Shown here: positions 34,786-44,201 of the stretch, one piece after another | Numbering within the stretch: the stretch's first letter is position 1 | Layout of the letters: the number at the start of each line of letters is the position of its first letter | From: Pseudomaricurvus alkylphenolicus | GTDB taxonomy: Bacteria > Pseudomonadota > Gammaproteobacteria > Pseudomonadales > Cellvibrionaceae | Length of the DNA: 64,000 nt | Reading direction: 5' to 3' | Assembly (NCBI RefSeq): GCF_011683955.1 | Contig: NZ_JAAQPI010000012.1 | Span: forward strand, 186,001-250,000 | Program-made: the position numbers and the translations under genes | The notes under the pieces: model-generated | What the model saw: the letters and a program-made list of their open reading frames with translations, nothing else | Database searches by the model: none | Told to the model about the DNA's origin: nothing

Positions 34786-36348
34786 TTAACGGGATCCCTT
34801 CTTAAACAGAACCACTTCAACGGTTTGAATCAGAATATAAAGGTCGAAGAAAAAGCCGTGATTTTTGACGTAGTACAGATCGTACTTCAGTTTTTCGATG
34901 GAATCCTTTTCTGACGCCCCATAGGGATAACACATTTGCGCCCAACCGGTCAGGCCGGGGGGAACACGATGGCGCTCCTTGTAAAACTTATTGACTTCGT
35001 AGAGGTCGTCGCAAAACTCCGGACGCTCCGGGCGCGGACCAACCAAACTCATATCACCTCGGAAGATGTTCCACAGCTGTGGAATTTCATCCAGGCGATA
35101 TTTACGAATAACGTTACCAACCCGAGTAATGCGGGCATCCCCTGCGCAGGCCCATTTAGCCTTGCCGTCGGCTTCGGCATCTGTGGACATACTGCGGAAC
35201 TTGTAGATGGTAAACTCCCGACCACCCTTGCCGACTCTCTGCTGACGATAGAGCACGGGGGCCCTAACACCACATTCAATCATAATGGCAACAGCCGTGG
35301 CCAAGGCCAGCGGTGACAAAGCAACCAATAACAGCGCACTGCCCACCACATCAAACAGACGCTTTTCCAGATAGCGAAAGAAATGGCTGCTAAAGCCCTG
35401 GGCATAAATCAACCAACCGGGCTGAATCAAATCCAACTGTATCAAGCCGCCTTCACGCTCAAAGAAATTGAGATCGTCGGATACCTCGATGCCACTCATG
35501 CGGCAGTCAAGCAAATCGTCAGTGGGTAAACCCGCTCTCCGATCATCCAGGGCGATAACAATCTCATCGACACGGTTGGCCAGAGCATAGTCCCTGAGAC
35601 TGCTGCCAAGATCCAATAGCTTGGCGGAATCTACATAACAATGCTGGCAGGAGTTACAGGGAACAAATCCCAACAGATTAAAACCACGCTGATCGGACTT
35701 GCGACGCATCTGATCAATATAACGGGCACGCTTGCCAGTGCCCAGGACCAGCACCCGCCGTGGAAGCGCATTACCATCAATATGGTTGTGAAAGGTCGCC
35801 CGAACCAACATCAACAACAGCAACGAGACCAGGAAGGCTGCTGTAATACCGTACAGCCCTGGAGTCGGATCAGCACTTATCCCCACAAACAGAGCGATAG
35901 GGATATAGGCCATAAGGGATGCCAGAGTCAGCCGAAAGCAGATGCCGGCCAACTCATCACGCTGGCGGGCATCGTATAGCCCCAGAGAAAACAGACAAAC
36001 CAGCATGGAGCCCATCATTATGGCAATCCAGCTCTGTGACGCTTCCGCCAGGGAAATACTGGCCATACTCAGTGTGGTATAGGCTGCCAACGCAATAATG
36101 GCCAGTTCGACCATCATCAGGGCAACCAGCTCAATATGGACGTAATGCCCCAATAAGCGGAATTTGCCCCGGAAAAAGTGCATCCTCGGATAGTCAACCG
36201 AGCCGTGACGCCCACGTCTGGCAGTCGGCTTGGTGGCTTCCTGACGAAGCTTTTCTTTGTTAATTGGGGACGAAGGGGCTGGCGCCTCTATGATCTGGGC
36301 AGCAACATCCCTGGATTCCGTGCTGAGGTTAACTCTCGTATTTGCCAT
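34786..36348 (-). CDS. Exosortase-system undecaprenyl-phosphate sugar phosphotransferase
   Basis: Polyprenyl-phosphate hexose-1-phosphate transferase of 520 residues (TIGR03013/WcaJ-like) that starts the repeat unit on undecaprenyl phosphate. Seen: a cytoplasmic N-terminus, about four or five membrane spans (70-190), a CoA-binding-like middle domain, another span near 340-360, and the catalytic bacterial sugar transferase domain with [14 protein letters not shown] and [14 protein letters not shown]-type segments. It is isolated from the main operon, convergent with prsR and sharing its terminator. The sugar added is not readable. Confidence 0.88.
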   Translation of the reverse strand: MANTRVNLSTESRDVAAQIIEAPAPSSPINKEKLRQEATKPTARRGRHGSVDYPRMHFFRGKFRLLGHYVHIELVALMMVELAIIALAAYTTLSMASISLAEASQSWIAIMMGSMLVCLFSLGLYDARQRDELAGICFRLTLASLMAYIPIALFVGISADPTPGLYGITAAFLVSLLLLMLVRATFHNHIDGNALPRRVLVLGTGKRARYIDQMRRKSDQRGFNLLGFVPCNSCQHCYVDSAKLLDLGSSLRDYALANRVDEIVIALDDRRAGLPTDDLLDCRMSGIEVSDDLNFFEREGGLIQLDLIQPGWLIYAQGFSSHFFRYLEKRLFDVVGSALLLVALSPLALATAVAIMIECGVRAPVLYRQQRVGKGGREFTIYKFRSMSTDAEADGKAKWACAGDARITRVGNVIRKYRLDEIPQLWNIFRGDMSLVGPRPERPEFCDDLYEVNKFYKERHRVPPGLTGWAQMCYPYGASEKDSIEKLKYDLYYVKNHGFFFDLYILIQTVEVVLFKKGSR

Positions 36349-36682
36349 GCTTCCACTCCGATTAAAGCCAGCTTAGCCATCCCTGACTCTTATAAATACC
36401 AGTTATAAGTGTCGCGCTTCATAATCCCCCAGCAACTGCTAATTCCCTGGGCGAAAAACCTACCCTCACCCCTATATTGGATGATTTAGCAGTCAAAAAG
36501 AAAATTTAGGCGTCAATGGCGATCAAACTTACTATAGTTTAGGCGCGTAAATTTACCAACCATTTTTTAAGGCTTATATCCTAATCGTTTAATAAGACAG
36601 AATGAATAACGAATTAGCTGCCAAGTAAAACGATTCGAAATAAGATCTCTCAAATTGTAAAGAAATCGGACATAAAACCGAG
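36349..36682. other. A+T-rich intergenic region, no gene seen
   Basis: 334 bp upstream of the sugar-transferase gene and downstream of the acyltransferase-Crp fusion. It is clearly richer in A+T than its neighbours and contains a CTTATAA/TTATAAG inverted repeat near 36400 and a twice-occurring TTTAGGCG. I found no convincing promoter or small ORF; it probably carries the sugar-transferase promoter. Confidence 0.5.
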
Positions 36683-37948
36683 CTACAACGGAGAATCCGC
36701 CAGGGCTTTGGGGGGAGTGACCTCCTTCGGTTCCTGCACGAAGCGAATGACATTGGCCCCGTAATCCAGACTTCCTTCGGATTTTTTCAACTCCAACACC
36801 TGTCGAACTTCGTCCTCCCTGACCCTCGCTGTGCGCGCCAATTGCGCGGGGCCGATTCTAACCGAGCGGGTTCCCGGATATTTTCGATCCGGGGTGGCCG
36901 ATTGCCATAATTGGTTGAGCGCGAAGACCACGCGACTGGTCTGGGGCGCAAAGGCCTGAACCATGGCCAGATTGTCCGTTTCCCTGACCCGTTTGGCGAA
37001 ATGCCTGAGCAGCTGCAGTAAATGATCCGGATTGCGCTTGAGCGTGTCGAACATATGTTCACGCCCAATACAGATGATTTCGCTGCTCACTAACGCTGTT
37101 GCTCTGGCTGCGCGCTTTTCGCCGTCAAACACCGACAGCTCACCAAACAGAGCGCCTCGCGACAGATTGGCAAGCACCATCTCATTGCCATCCGGATCCT
37201 CACGGGAGATCGCAACCCAGCCGCTATCCACTGCATAGGTATCTTCGGCATGGTCATGTTCATCGAACAGGACCTCACCCGGGGATAACAACAGGCGCTC
37301 AAACTGACCGGAAAAGTTGTCCAACCAAAAGCTGTCCACGTTTTTCTGCAACTCGGAAAACGCCCAGTCAAAGACCTTGTCCATCGGTGCCACAATGGGG
37401 ATCAGAGTATCCTGAACAGCCTCATTCCACTGCGCCTCACCTACGGCAACGAACCCCATCCGCCCGTACATCGATAGGGTTTCCGCACTGATCGTGCACA
37501 TAACATGAGTGGCATGGCGACTGTGCATAATGCCAATGGCGGACTTAAACAGAGAAAAGGTGACATTTCTGCGGTTTCGCCAGCCCTCTTCCACCGCCAA
37601 CATGCTGCAGCAGACAAATTTGGGACAGACTTCTCGCCGGCCGCTATTGGCATTGAAGTATTCATCCATGACCGTTTCGCGGGCACCCGAGAAATCAAGA
37701 TACTGCTCGGAGGGAAGGCCCACCTCGGAATCTTCACTGACCCGGATGGCGCCAATCGGCGCGCCATTCTCGCAATACGCAATGACGTTTGCCACTCCCG
37801 GCATCGCATCGAAGTGGTCCATCATTCGGGGGTTATTGGTGGTAGTCGTACCGAACTTGCCCCGTTCTTCGACAAAGACCCGATGTCTTAGTCGATAGAT
37901 ATCATCAAGCTCATTGGCGCTTCGCGCTACCTTTACTCTAATTGCCAT
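36683..37948 (-). CDS. Fusion of an N-acyl amino acid synthase-like acyltransferase with a Crp/Fnr-type regulator
   Basis: Protein of 421 residues with three parts. Residues 1-205: a GNAT/autoinducer-synthase-like domain beginning with YRLRHRVFVEE and carrying VCPKFVCCSMLAVEEGWR, the pattern of FeeM-like long-chain N-acyl amino acid synthases. Residues 215-330: a cyclic-nucleotide-binding domain with a phosphate-binding cassette FGELSVFDGEKRAARAT (Glu270, Arg279). Residues 335-405: a Crp-type winged helix (GPAQLARTARVREDEVRQVL). No membrane segment. Inference: either the acyltransferase is controlled by a cyclic nucleotide or the protein is a transcription factor carrying an enzyme. The helix could also be only structural. 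It stands alone, 277 bp from the PrsT gene. Confidence 0.8.
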   Translation of the reverse strand: MAIRVKVARSANELDDIYRLRHRVFVEERGKFGTTTTNNPRMMDHFDAMPGVANVIAYCENGAPIGAIRVSEDSEVGLPSEQYLDFSGARETVMDEYFNANSGRREVCPKFVCCSMLAVEEGWRNRRNVTFSLFKSAIGIMHSRHATHVMCTISAETLSMYGRMGFVAVGEAQWNEAVQDTLIPIVAPMDKVFDWAFSELQKNVDSFWLDNFSGQFERLLLSPGEVLFDEHDHAEDTYAVDSGWVAISREDPDGNEMVLANLSRGALFGELSVFDGEKRAARATALVSSEIICIGREHMFDTLKRNPDHLLQLLRHFAKRVRETDNLAMVQAFAPQTSRVVFALNQLWQSATPDRKYPGTRSVRIGPAQLARTARVREDEVRQVLELKKSEGSLDYGANVIRFVQEPKEVTPPKALADSPL

Positions 37949-38225
37949 AGTCAGGAAGTAAAAAATGAATCGTGTTCAGCTCATTTGGCACTGGATTCCT
38001 TTCACTTTACGTCAATGCGCCTGAAAACCTTTCCGACGACAAGCCCTGTTGTCATACAACGGGATTTTTAGCTCATTTCGTGCTCCAGGCGCGCCTTGAA
38101 TTACTCCTGGGCAATAAACCCCCGATGTTAACTTATTCCCAGGCATTCAGCATCCGGATTCTTTGTGACACACTTCACATCAAAGGTCTTTCAGAACAGA
38201 CTAACGGCGTCACAAATCAAACCCG

Positions 38226-40988
38226 TTAATTGCCTTCAAGTTGAGCAAGCAACGTCTCTGCTTCCTTTCTCTTAGGAAAATCCCGGCTGACCTCAAGCAG
38301 TTTGAGCAACTCTTCAATAGCACGTTGCTTGTCTCCAAGCTTGCTGAGAATCATGGCTCGATGATAGGCAATGACAGAATTCGCAGGTTCCAGCCTGTGG
38401 GCCTGATCAATGACGTCCTTGGCTTTCTCCAGCTTGCCCCGATTGACCAATACAACGGCATAGGTATCTTGCAAACGCGCCATTTGCGGGGCCTTCTGCA
38501 CAGCCTTGGCTGCATGCTTTTCAGCCTTTTCGGGAGAGTGGTCTTTTAGCAACCAAGCCAGATTGTTCAGCACAATGACATTTTCAGAGCCAAGCCCGAT
38601 CAAGGTTTCGAACAGTTCCACGGCCCTCTTCTCGCTACTTCGCTCAAAATGGCGATTGGCCAGATCAAAAAGTACGATTTGATCCTTGGGGTGCTTGGTC
38701 AACCACCCTTCCAGCAACTCGACGGCCTTGTCCTGCTGCCCTCTATTCCACAGTGCGTTGGTCCAACGGATCAAATTGTGATTATTATTAGCCTCTTCAA
38801 ATGCTTGTTCGAATAGCAAAGTAGCGGTATCAGAATTGCCACGAGCTTCATGCAACTCCCCTCTAAGGGCCAACGTGTCTGCTCTTTCGCCCGTGATCTT
38901 TTCAAGCTGCTTAATAAGATTCTCTGATTCCTCAAACTGCCCCCTTTGAGTGTTGACGCTAACCCACTCCTTTAAAACCGCAACATTCTGAGGGTTCGCA
39001 TTATAGGCTTCAGCTATGCCCTCCGCGTAGCGTCGATAGTCACCCATCGTACCCTGTAACATCGCCAGCGAATATCGAGCCTGTGCATCCTTGGGATATT
39101 TCTGGATATATTGTAATAAGGTCGCTTCCGCCCCAGAGAGGTCTCCCGTTCTCAACTTTGCTTCAGCAAAAGCACTCAATAGATACGGGATTCGCTCAAT
39201 GCTTTTCGCCTGCAATACACTCAGGATTTCTTTGTGCTGGTTGGTTTGCTCATAAAAGCGTACCAGCTTAGATAGGGCAGCTACAGAGTCTGGATGTTTG
39301 CCGGCTGCCCTCTCCAGCTTTTCTCCCGCCTCGCTTTCAAGACCCCTCTCAAATTGAAGCGTCGCGATATTGAGTAAGGTTTCTAAATCATCGGAGTCAT
39401 GCTTCAGCGCTTGCTGATAATAGTCTTCTGCCCGGCCAAATTGACCCTGCGCAATAAATACAGCCGCTAAGCCGCTATAGGCGGAGAGATTTTTGGGGTC
39501 CTCCGACAGCACTTCGTTAAACACCCGTGTTGCCTCAGGTAAATTTTCCCAGTCCATATAAACTGAGCCGGCTAACAATAATGGCTCAATAGAATCAGGA
39601 TGCTCCACCTTAAACCTGTCGGCGACTGCCAGTGCCTGATCAAACTGCCCGTTCTGCCTATAAGCCATAATGAGGTTGCGATTTGCCTCGATTGAAGCTG
39701 GATCTTCATCATAAATCGACTGAAATACCGCAATAGCGTCAGTAATTCTGCCTGCTTTGATATAGGCATCTGCCACCTGTACTTTGCGTGCTTGCGACTC
39801 GGGCTCCAACGCCAGAATTTTTTCCCTGATCTCTGAATTTTTTTGAAACTGCCCCTGCAGCAGATAGCTGTCCGCCAGCACCTCTAGAGCAAATGCATCA
39901 TCCGGGTTTTGTTTCAGAATATTGTTGATCAGCTTCTCCGCAACTCCAGCATCACCCAAAAGAATGCTGTTTGATGCCAACATTTTTTGAGCTTCAATAT
40001 TGTCCGCTTCCAGAGAAAGGTACTTATTCAAATAGTCGGCAGCTATGTCTGAATTTTTTAGCAAATAATGAGATGAGCCCGCATAAAGAAGAGCCGCCGG
40101 ATAGCTGCTGTACTTAGCCAGCGCTTTCTCAAAATGTTCAACCGCACTTTGGTAGTTTGTTTTTTGATAGGCGATCAAACCTCGGGAAAAGAGCACTTGC
40201 GGGTGGCCGGCAAAGCTCGCGTCCAGAGCATTCAAGTCTTTTTGAGCTCCATCTAGATCTCCCAGTCTCACTCGCAATAAACTTCTGTTCATGAGTTCAT
40301 TGGGTGCCCTTTTTTTCAGTCTAATCGCTTCCGAATAGGACTCATGGGCTTTTTCATCATGCTCCTGTACCGCCTCAATGTACCCCAAAAAGCTCCATAC
40401 ACGAGCAATATCACCCTCGCCCACCTTGGCTTTCTCGATCCATTCATAAGTCGATGCCAGGTCACCTTTGTAGTGGTGCCACATCGCGGTTCCAAGAGCA
40501 GCCTCCATATTGGAGGCATCGAGTTCCAATGCTTGATTCAAGTACTGCCGGGCCTGATCCGATACTTCCAGGGATAGAGAAGACACAGCTTTGTACGACA
40601 GTGCCAAAGACCGCATGGGTTTACTGAGCTCTGATGGCAATTCCAGTTCGATCAGATCCTGGAAGTCACCAGCTAGTAACAAAGATTTTGCCAACTTCGG
40701 ATAAACGTCAAGCTCTCCAGGAGCATATTCAACAACCCTCAGAAATTCCTTTTTAGCGGACTGAGCATCTTCAAATAAAAGATATATGTCACCCAGTTTG
40801 TTGCGCGCCGAGACATTTTTGGGCTGCTGTTGTACTACGGCCTTTAAATCGGTCACCGCGGCCTTGTATTCGCCCCTGGAAATACTCTGATCCGCGCGTT
40901 CCAGCAATTGATCGACATCCAGCTGTCCTCCACACGCTGCGAGGAATACCAAAGAGAACAATACTGCCAAATTCCTTATTTTCGCCAT
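38226..40988 (-). CDS. prsT: PrsT-type TPR lipoprotein (second copy)
   Basis: Tetratricopeptide lipoprotein of 920 residues. Seen: signal peptide with lipobox FLAACGG (acylated Cys19), then VDQLLERADQSISRGEYKAAVTDLK, the usual PrsT opening, and TPR units to the C-terminus. Of three ATG codons near 41000, that at 40988 has GAGG at proper spacing and is chosen. It is the more canonical PrsT of the two in this window because of the lipid anchor. It lies downstream of the PEP-CTERM gene (terminator between them) and upstream of the acyltransferase-Crp gene, on the same strand. Confidence 0.88.
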   Translation of the reverse strand: MAKIRNLAVLFSLVFLAACGGQLDVDQLLERADQSISRGEYKAAVTDLKAVVQQQPKNVSARNKLGDIYLLFEDAQSAKKEFLRVVEYAPGELDVYPKLAKSLLLAGDFQDLIELELPSELSKPMRSLALSYKAVSSLSLEVSDQARQYLNQALELDASNMEAALGTAMWHHYKGDLASTYEWIEKAKVGEGDIARVWSFLGYIEAVQEHDEKAHESYSEAIRLKKRAPNELMNRSLLRVRLGDLDGAQKDLNALDASFAGHPQVLFSRGLIAYQKTNYQSAVEHFEKALAKYSSYPAALLYAGSSHYLLKNSDIAADYLNKYLSLEADNIEAQKMLASNSILLGDAGVAEKLINNILKQNPDDAFALEVLADSYLLQGQFQKNSEIREKILALEPESQARKVQVADAYIKAGRITDAIAVFQSIYDEDPASIEANRNLIMAYRQNGQFDQALAVADRFKVEHPDSIEPLLLAGSVYMDWENLPEATRVFNEVLSEDPKNLSAYSGLAAVFIAQGQFGRAEDYYQQALKHDSDDLETLLNIATLQFERGLESEAGEKLERAAGKHPDSVAALSKLVRFYEQTNQHKEILSVLQAKSIERIPYLLSAFAEAKLRTGDLSGAEATLLQYIQKYPKDAQARYSLAMLQGTMGDYRRYAEGIAEAYNANPQNVAVLKEWVSVNTQRGQFEESENLIKQLEKITGERADTLALRGELHEARGNSDTATLLFEQAFEEANNNHNLIRWTNALWNRGQQDKAVELLEGWLTKHPKDQIVLFDLANRHFERSSEKRAVELFETLIGLGSENVIVLNNLAWLLKDHSPEKAEKHAAKAVQKAPQMARLQDTYAVVLVNRGKLEKAKDVIDQAHRLEPANSVIAYHRAMILSKLGDKQRAIEELLKLLEVSRDFPKRKEAETLLAQLEGN

Positions 40989-41211
40989 TTCCATCCTCAT
41001 TCAAATAATATGGCAACTAACATAGTGCACTTCCATCAATACTAAGCAATGCAGCCTATGAGTTGAAGAGAAGATTTGCAGTCCCTTAATCAAACACTAC
41101 TGTATCGAGAAGTTCTCGCTCAACGTGCGAACATCGAAGCTTTCGAAAAACCTGGAAATGCGCCATCAAAGGTGGCAGTTCGTCACAGGATAAATAACTT
41201 CAGTGATAAAT

Positions 41212-41249
41212 AAAAAAACCCCACCAGGATCGGCCCTGATGGGGTTTTT
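41212..41249 (-). terminator. Rho-independent terminator after the PEP-CTERM gene
   Basis: Ten-base-pair stem (CCCCATCAGG with CCTGGTGGGG, one wobble pair) with a short loop, followed on the minus strand by a run of T. It ends the monocistronic PEP-CTERM transcript before the PrsT gene. Confidence 0.88.
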
Positions 41250-41271
41250 AAAAGGTATTTTAGTGAGCTGA

Positions 41272-42198
41272 TTAGCTAGCCAGACGCTTGCGACGACGCA
41301 CCATTCCCATACCCAGTAGGCCGGCACCCAGGATCGCAATTGATGCGGGCTCCGGGATCACTTCCGCGTTAGCGTCAGAGAAGTGATCGATAGTCAGCTG
41401 ATAGCGCTGGTCAGCAACCACAGCAAATGATCCGCTGAACCCAGTCGCCACCACGCTGTAGTCAAAGTCATCTCCAGGTACGGTGGAGGAGCGAGAAGCT
41501 GCACCGTTAATAGCAAGAGGCTCGTGCGCGTGAACCAGCGCTCCACCAAGAGTGCTATTTGTTACAGTCAGGGTGAAGCCAATCGACGCATTGGCTTGGG
41601 TTCCCGCAACATCTGGGGTCAGGGCTGCACGTATGTAAGCATCAGCAATATAGCTGTAGTGCATGGTGCCTGTTGCTCCCGCGATCCAGGAGAAGCTGGT
41701 TTGTACACCCAAGTTATTACCGGCTGCTGTACCAACTCCTGTCTTTAGTCCCACCTCCGCCAAGGTTTCGGCGGTAACATCTGGAAGCACAACGCCAGGG
41801 AAGTTGACTGACGCGCCACTCAACAGTGCATCACCAACCACATAGTTACCAGCTGGCAGTGTCGGCTTGGTCAGGAAAGAACTGAAGTCGTTTTCACCGT
41901 AAGGGCAAGCGCCCACGCAAGATTGGAGAATATCCAAGCCGGCTGCAGAGGCTGGTGCAGAGTCGCTGTGGAATTCATTCGTGCCATTCAAGGTGGCACT
42001 GGTATCACCCTCGTTATTCACAGCAGAATTAAATATAAGATCCGTACCAACGGTAAGCTTGGAGCCGCCAGCGTCCGTGAATTTCAAACCGCTGATTTTC
42101 AAATACGCCGTCGCAATTCCATCCGCGAACACACCGCCAGACGCACCAACCAACAGTGAGGCCGCCAGCACCGATGATGCAAACTTTTTCAATTTCAT
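41272..42198 (-). CDS. PEP-CTERM sorting-domain surface protein
   Basis: Exosortase substrate of 308 residues. Seen: signal peptide (MKLKKFASSVLAASLLVGASGGVFA), a middle region rich in small and beta-forming residues with two cysteines (CVGAC) likely disulfide-linked, and a textbook tail: PEP in VIPEPASI at about 280-287, a Gly/Leu-rich membrane span and RRRKR. The frame is open 11 codons further upstream; the ATG at 42198 has GGGAAGGA directly upstream and starts the signal peptide. XrtA should cleave after the PEP motif during export. Expression is probably RpoN/PrsR-dependent from the site at 42341-42356. No enzymatic domain recognised. Confidence 0.92.
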   Translation of the reverse strand: MKLKKFASSVLAASLLVGASGGVFADGIATAYLKISGLKFTDAGGSKLTVGTDLIFNSAVNNEGDTSATLNGTNEFHSDSAPASAAGLDILQSCVGACPYGENDFSSFLTKPTLPAGNYVVGDALLSGASVNFPGVVLPDVTAETLAEVGLKTGVGTAAGNNLGVQTSFSWIAGATGTMHYSYIADAYIRAALTPDVAGTQANASIGFTLTVTNSTLGGALVHAHEPLAINGAASRSSTVPGDDFDYSVVATGFSGSFAVVADQRYQLTIDHFSDANAEVIPEPASIAILGAGLLGMGMVRRRKRLAS

Positions 42199-42340
42199 AA
42201 TTCCTTCCCTCTCTTGAATACGTAAACCCACGTATAACTCGATATAGCGACTGCGCTCACCTACGTATCACTTTTACAATGTAGCCAAGGCGCTTTCAAA
42301 CTTTTATCGCAGCCATTCACCGCGAAACTGGTATTTACAA

Positions 42341-42356
42341 AGCAATAGCCAGGCCA
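42341..42356 (-). promoter_or_regulatory. Sigma-54 (RpoN) promoter of the PEP-CTERM gene
   Basis: On the minus strand TGGCCTGGCTATTGCT: TGGC at -24 and TTGC at -12 with exactly ten bases between the invariant GG and GC. It lies about 145 bases upstream of the PEP-CTERM start. With the sigma-54 activator PrsR encoded in the same locus, this is a strong functional prediction. A PrsR binding site further upstream was not identified. Confidence 0.75.
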
Positions 42357-42465
42357 AAATAATTTATTCCTTTAAATTCAGACACTTAACCCACAGCCAC
42401 GAAAGATAGAACGACAGAAAGCATGTAACTGTAAAAGCCATTGACACCCCTCAAAAGCTCAACAC

Positions 42466-44064
42466 TCAAAGCCCATACCGCCCAGAAGACAGCACCCCGG
42501 ACGGATCCACCACCTGCTTCACCCCCTTAAGCAGATGCTTATAAGGAGAACCATCCCCGGCAACCAGCCCCATGGAGGCAATACTCAGCCGATACGGGTA
42601 ATAACCATTGCTGGTCAGCTCCTTTAACAGCTCATCGTGACAGGCCATGGCTCTTTCATCCTCTCCCTCAATATTCCGGTCAAAGGAGATGTTGATAACA
42701 CAGTCCATGGCCCTTTCGGTCAGCAAGGTAATGGACACAGTTGGCTCGAAACCGTGCTTGAGCAGCACCGTTTTAACGATATGCCACAGGTTCTTGGCAT
42801 TAGCGCCGGAGGTGGCGGCAATGGGAGCCACCCAGATCAGGCCGCAGCCATCCCGATCGGGGTCCAGATCACCGGACGGCACCTCCTTCTTGCGCCAATA
42901 GGTGCTGGCGATCATGGAGTCCGTCGGCACGCCCTTGGTGAGGCCAAACAAAGGTTTGAGCAGTTTTAACATCTGTGTCAGGTCGACACCCGTAAACCAC
43001 TGGTAAGGCTTGGCCACCATTTCAGCCAGCTTCAGGGTCCGGGCATCAATGAACTGGAGCTTTTTGACCCGTCCCTTAAGCGTACGTTTGATCAACTTGG
43101 TGGCCGCCCGCACCTCGGCCTTGCTGCCATAGAGGGCTCCAGAGGCATTCCAGGCCCCAAAGTCCCATTTTTTTGACAGCTCCTGCATCACCTCGGGGGT
43201 CAAAGGGGTTTTGCCCTGCATCACCTCCCATGGATAACCTTGCACCGAGCCCAGAACCTTGTAGTCATTGCCAATATGCATGGCGCTTTTCAGGGTACCG
43301 TTGAGACGTAGAGGCCTGAGGACTTCAATCAGCTCGGGCAGATCCTCTTCTCGCTCCAGGCTGCAGAAGAATTTCTTGTAGGCCTCAGGCGCGGGATCCA
43401 GCCACAGCGTCACCCGGGTAATGATGCCAAGGTTGGACTGAGTAAACAGGCCATCGACATAGGGACCCACTCCCCATTTGTAGACGCCCTCCCCCTTGGC
43501 GTTTTCGAAACGGCCAAATCCGGTTTTCAGCAGCTCGCCGGTGGGCAGCACCACCTCCATGCCGCCGACCTGCCCGAAATGGTCCGCCATACGAGTGTGC
43601 CCAAAACCCCTGTCAGCAATATTGCCAATCAGGCTGTGCTCGGTGAAGGACCCTGTCGCGTCCATCCACAGATTAGAGTCGCGGGATTGCAGAAATTCGT
43701 ACAATTGCGCCTGGGAGACCCCGGGCTCAATCACCACGTAGGCCAGCTCTTCACTGAAATCGACAATGCGATTGAGCTTTCTCAGCTCCATCACCACCGC
43801 CTGGTCGCAGGTAGGCACCCTGGAGCCATAGCCCACATTTCTGCCCGTACTGATCACATAGACCTGGGTACCGGTTTCCGTAGCCACCTTCATGCAAGCC
43901 TGCACCTGCTCAGTGGATTCCGGGGTAATGATGGCTCGGATGGATTTATCTGTTTTGAAGGTCGCCGTTTCGTAGGCCGTAATCCTGTCCGGATCCTCAC
44001 TGACGTTGTCAGCACCCAGAATAGCCCGAAACTGATCCATTGCGTTGATTTGCTCTATCGACAT
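42466..44064 (-). CDS. FAD-linked oxidase of the vanillyl-alcohol oxidase / p-cresol methylhydroxylase family
   Basis: Flavoprotein of 532 residues. Seen: PCMH-type FAD-binding domain with ISTGRNVGYGS near 75-85, then GGMEVVLPTGELLKTGFG, KWGVGPYVDGLFTQSNLGI and EVLRPLRLNGT, all matching the flavoprotein subunit of p-cresol methylhydroxylase, and the end VVDPSGVLSSGRYGL. These enzymes oxidise para-alkylphenols. No gene for a partner cytochrome c is adjacent, so it may be an oxidase or use another acceptor. It is the third gene after two acyltransferase genes (136 bp gap), which suggests it acts on their product. No signal peptide. Substrate is hypothesis only. Confidence 0.85.
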   Translation of the reverse strand: MSIEQINAMDQFRAILGADNVSEDPDRITAYETATFKTDKSIRAIITPESTEQVQACMKVATETGTQVYVISTGRNVGYGSRVPTCDQAVVMELRKLNRIVDFSEELAYVVIEPGVSQAQLYEFLQSRDSNLWMDATGSFTEHSLIGNIADRGFGHTRMADHFGQVGGMEVVLPTGELLKTGFGRFENAKGEGVYKWGVGPYVDGLFTQSNLGIITRVTLWLDPAPEAYKKFFCSLEREEDLPELIEVLRPLRLNGTLKSAMHIGNDYKVLGSVQGYPWEVMQGKTPLTPEVMQELSKKWDFGAWNASGALYGSKAEVRAATKLIKRTLKGRVKKLQFIDARTLKLAEMVAKPYQWFTGVDLTQMLKLLKPLFGLTKGVPTDSMIASTYWRKKEVPSGDLDPDRDGCGLIWVAPIAATSGANAKNLWHIVKTVLLKHGFEPTVSITLLTERAMDCVINISFDRNIEGEDERAMACHDELLKELTSNGYYPYRLSIASMGLVAGDGSPYKHLLKGVKQVVDPSGVLSSGRYGL

Positions 44065-44201
44065 AGTCCCTACCTTAGCCAGACTGCTCGGTTAACGCTG
44101 AATGAGTAGAGACTGGCAGATTTTCTGACAATGGGGTCACCCCTGCCTGGTGACCTGTTCTTGCCCCGCCACCCTGGCAATTTTGCTGACAGCTGTCGTT
44201 C

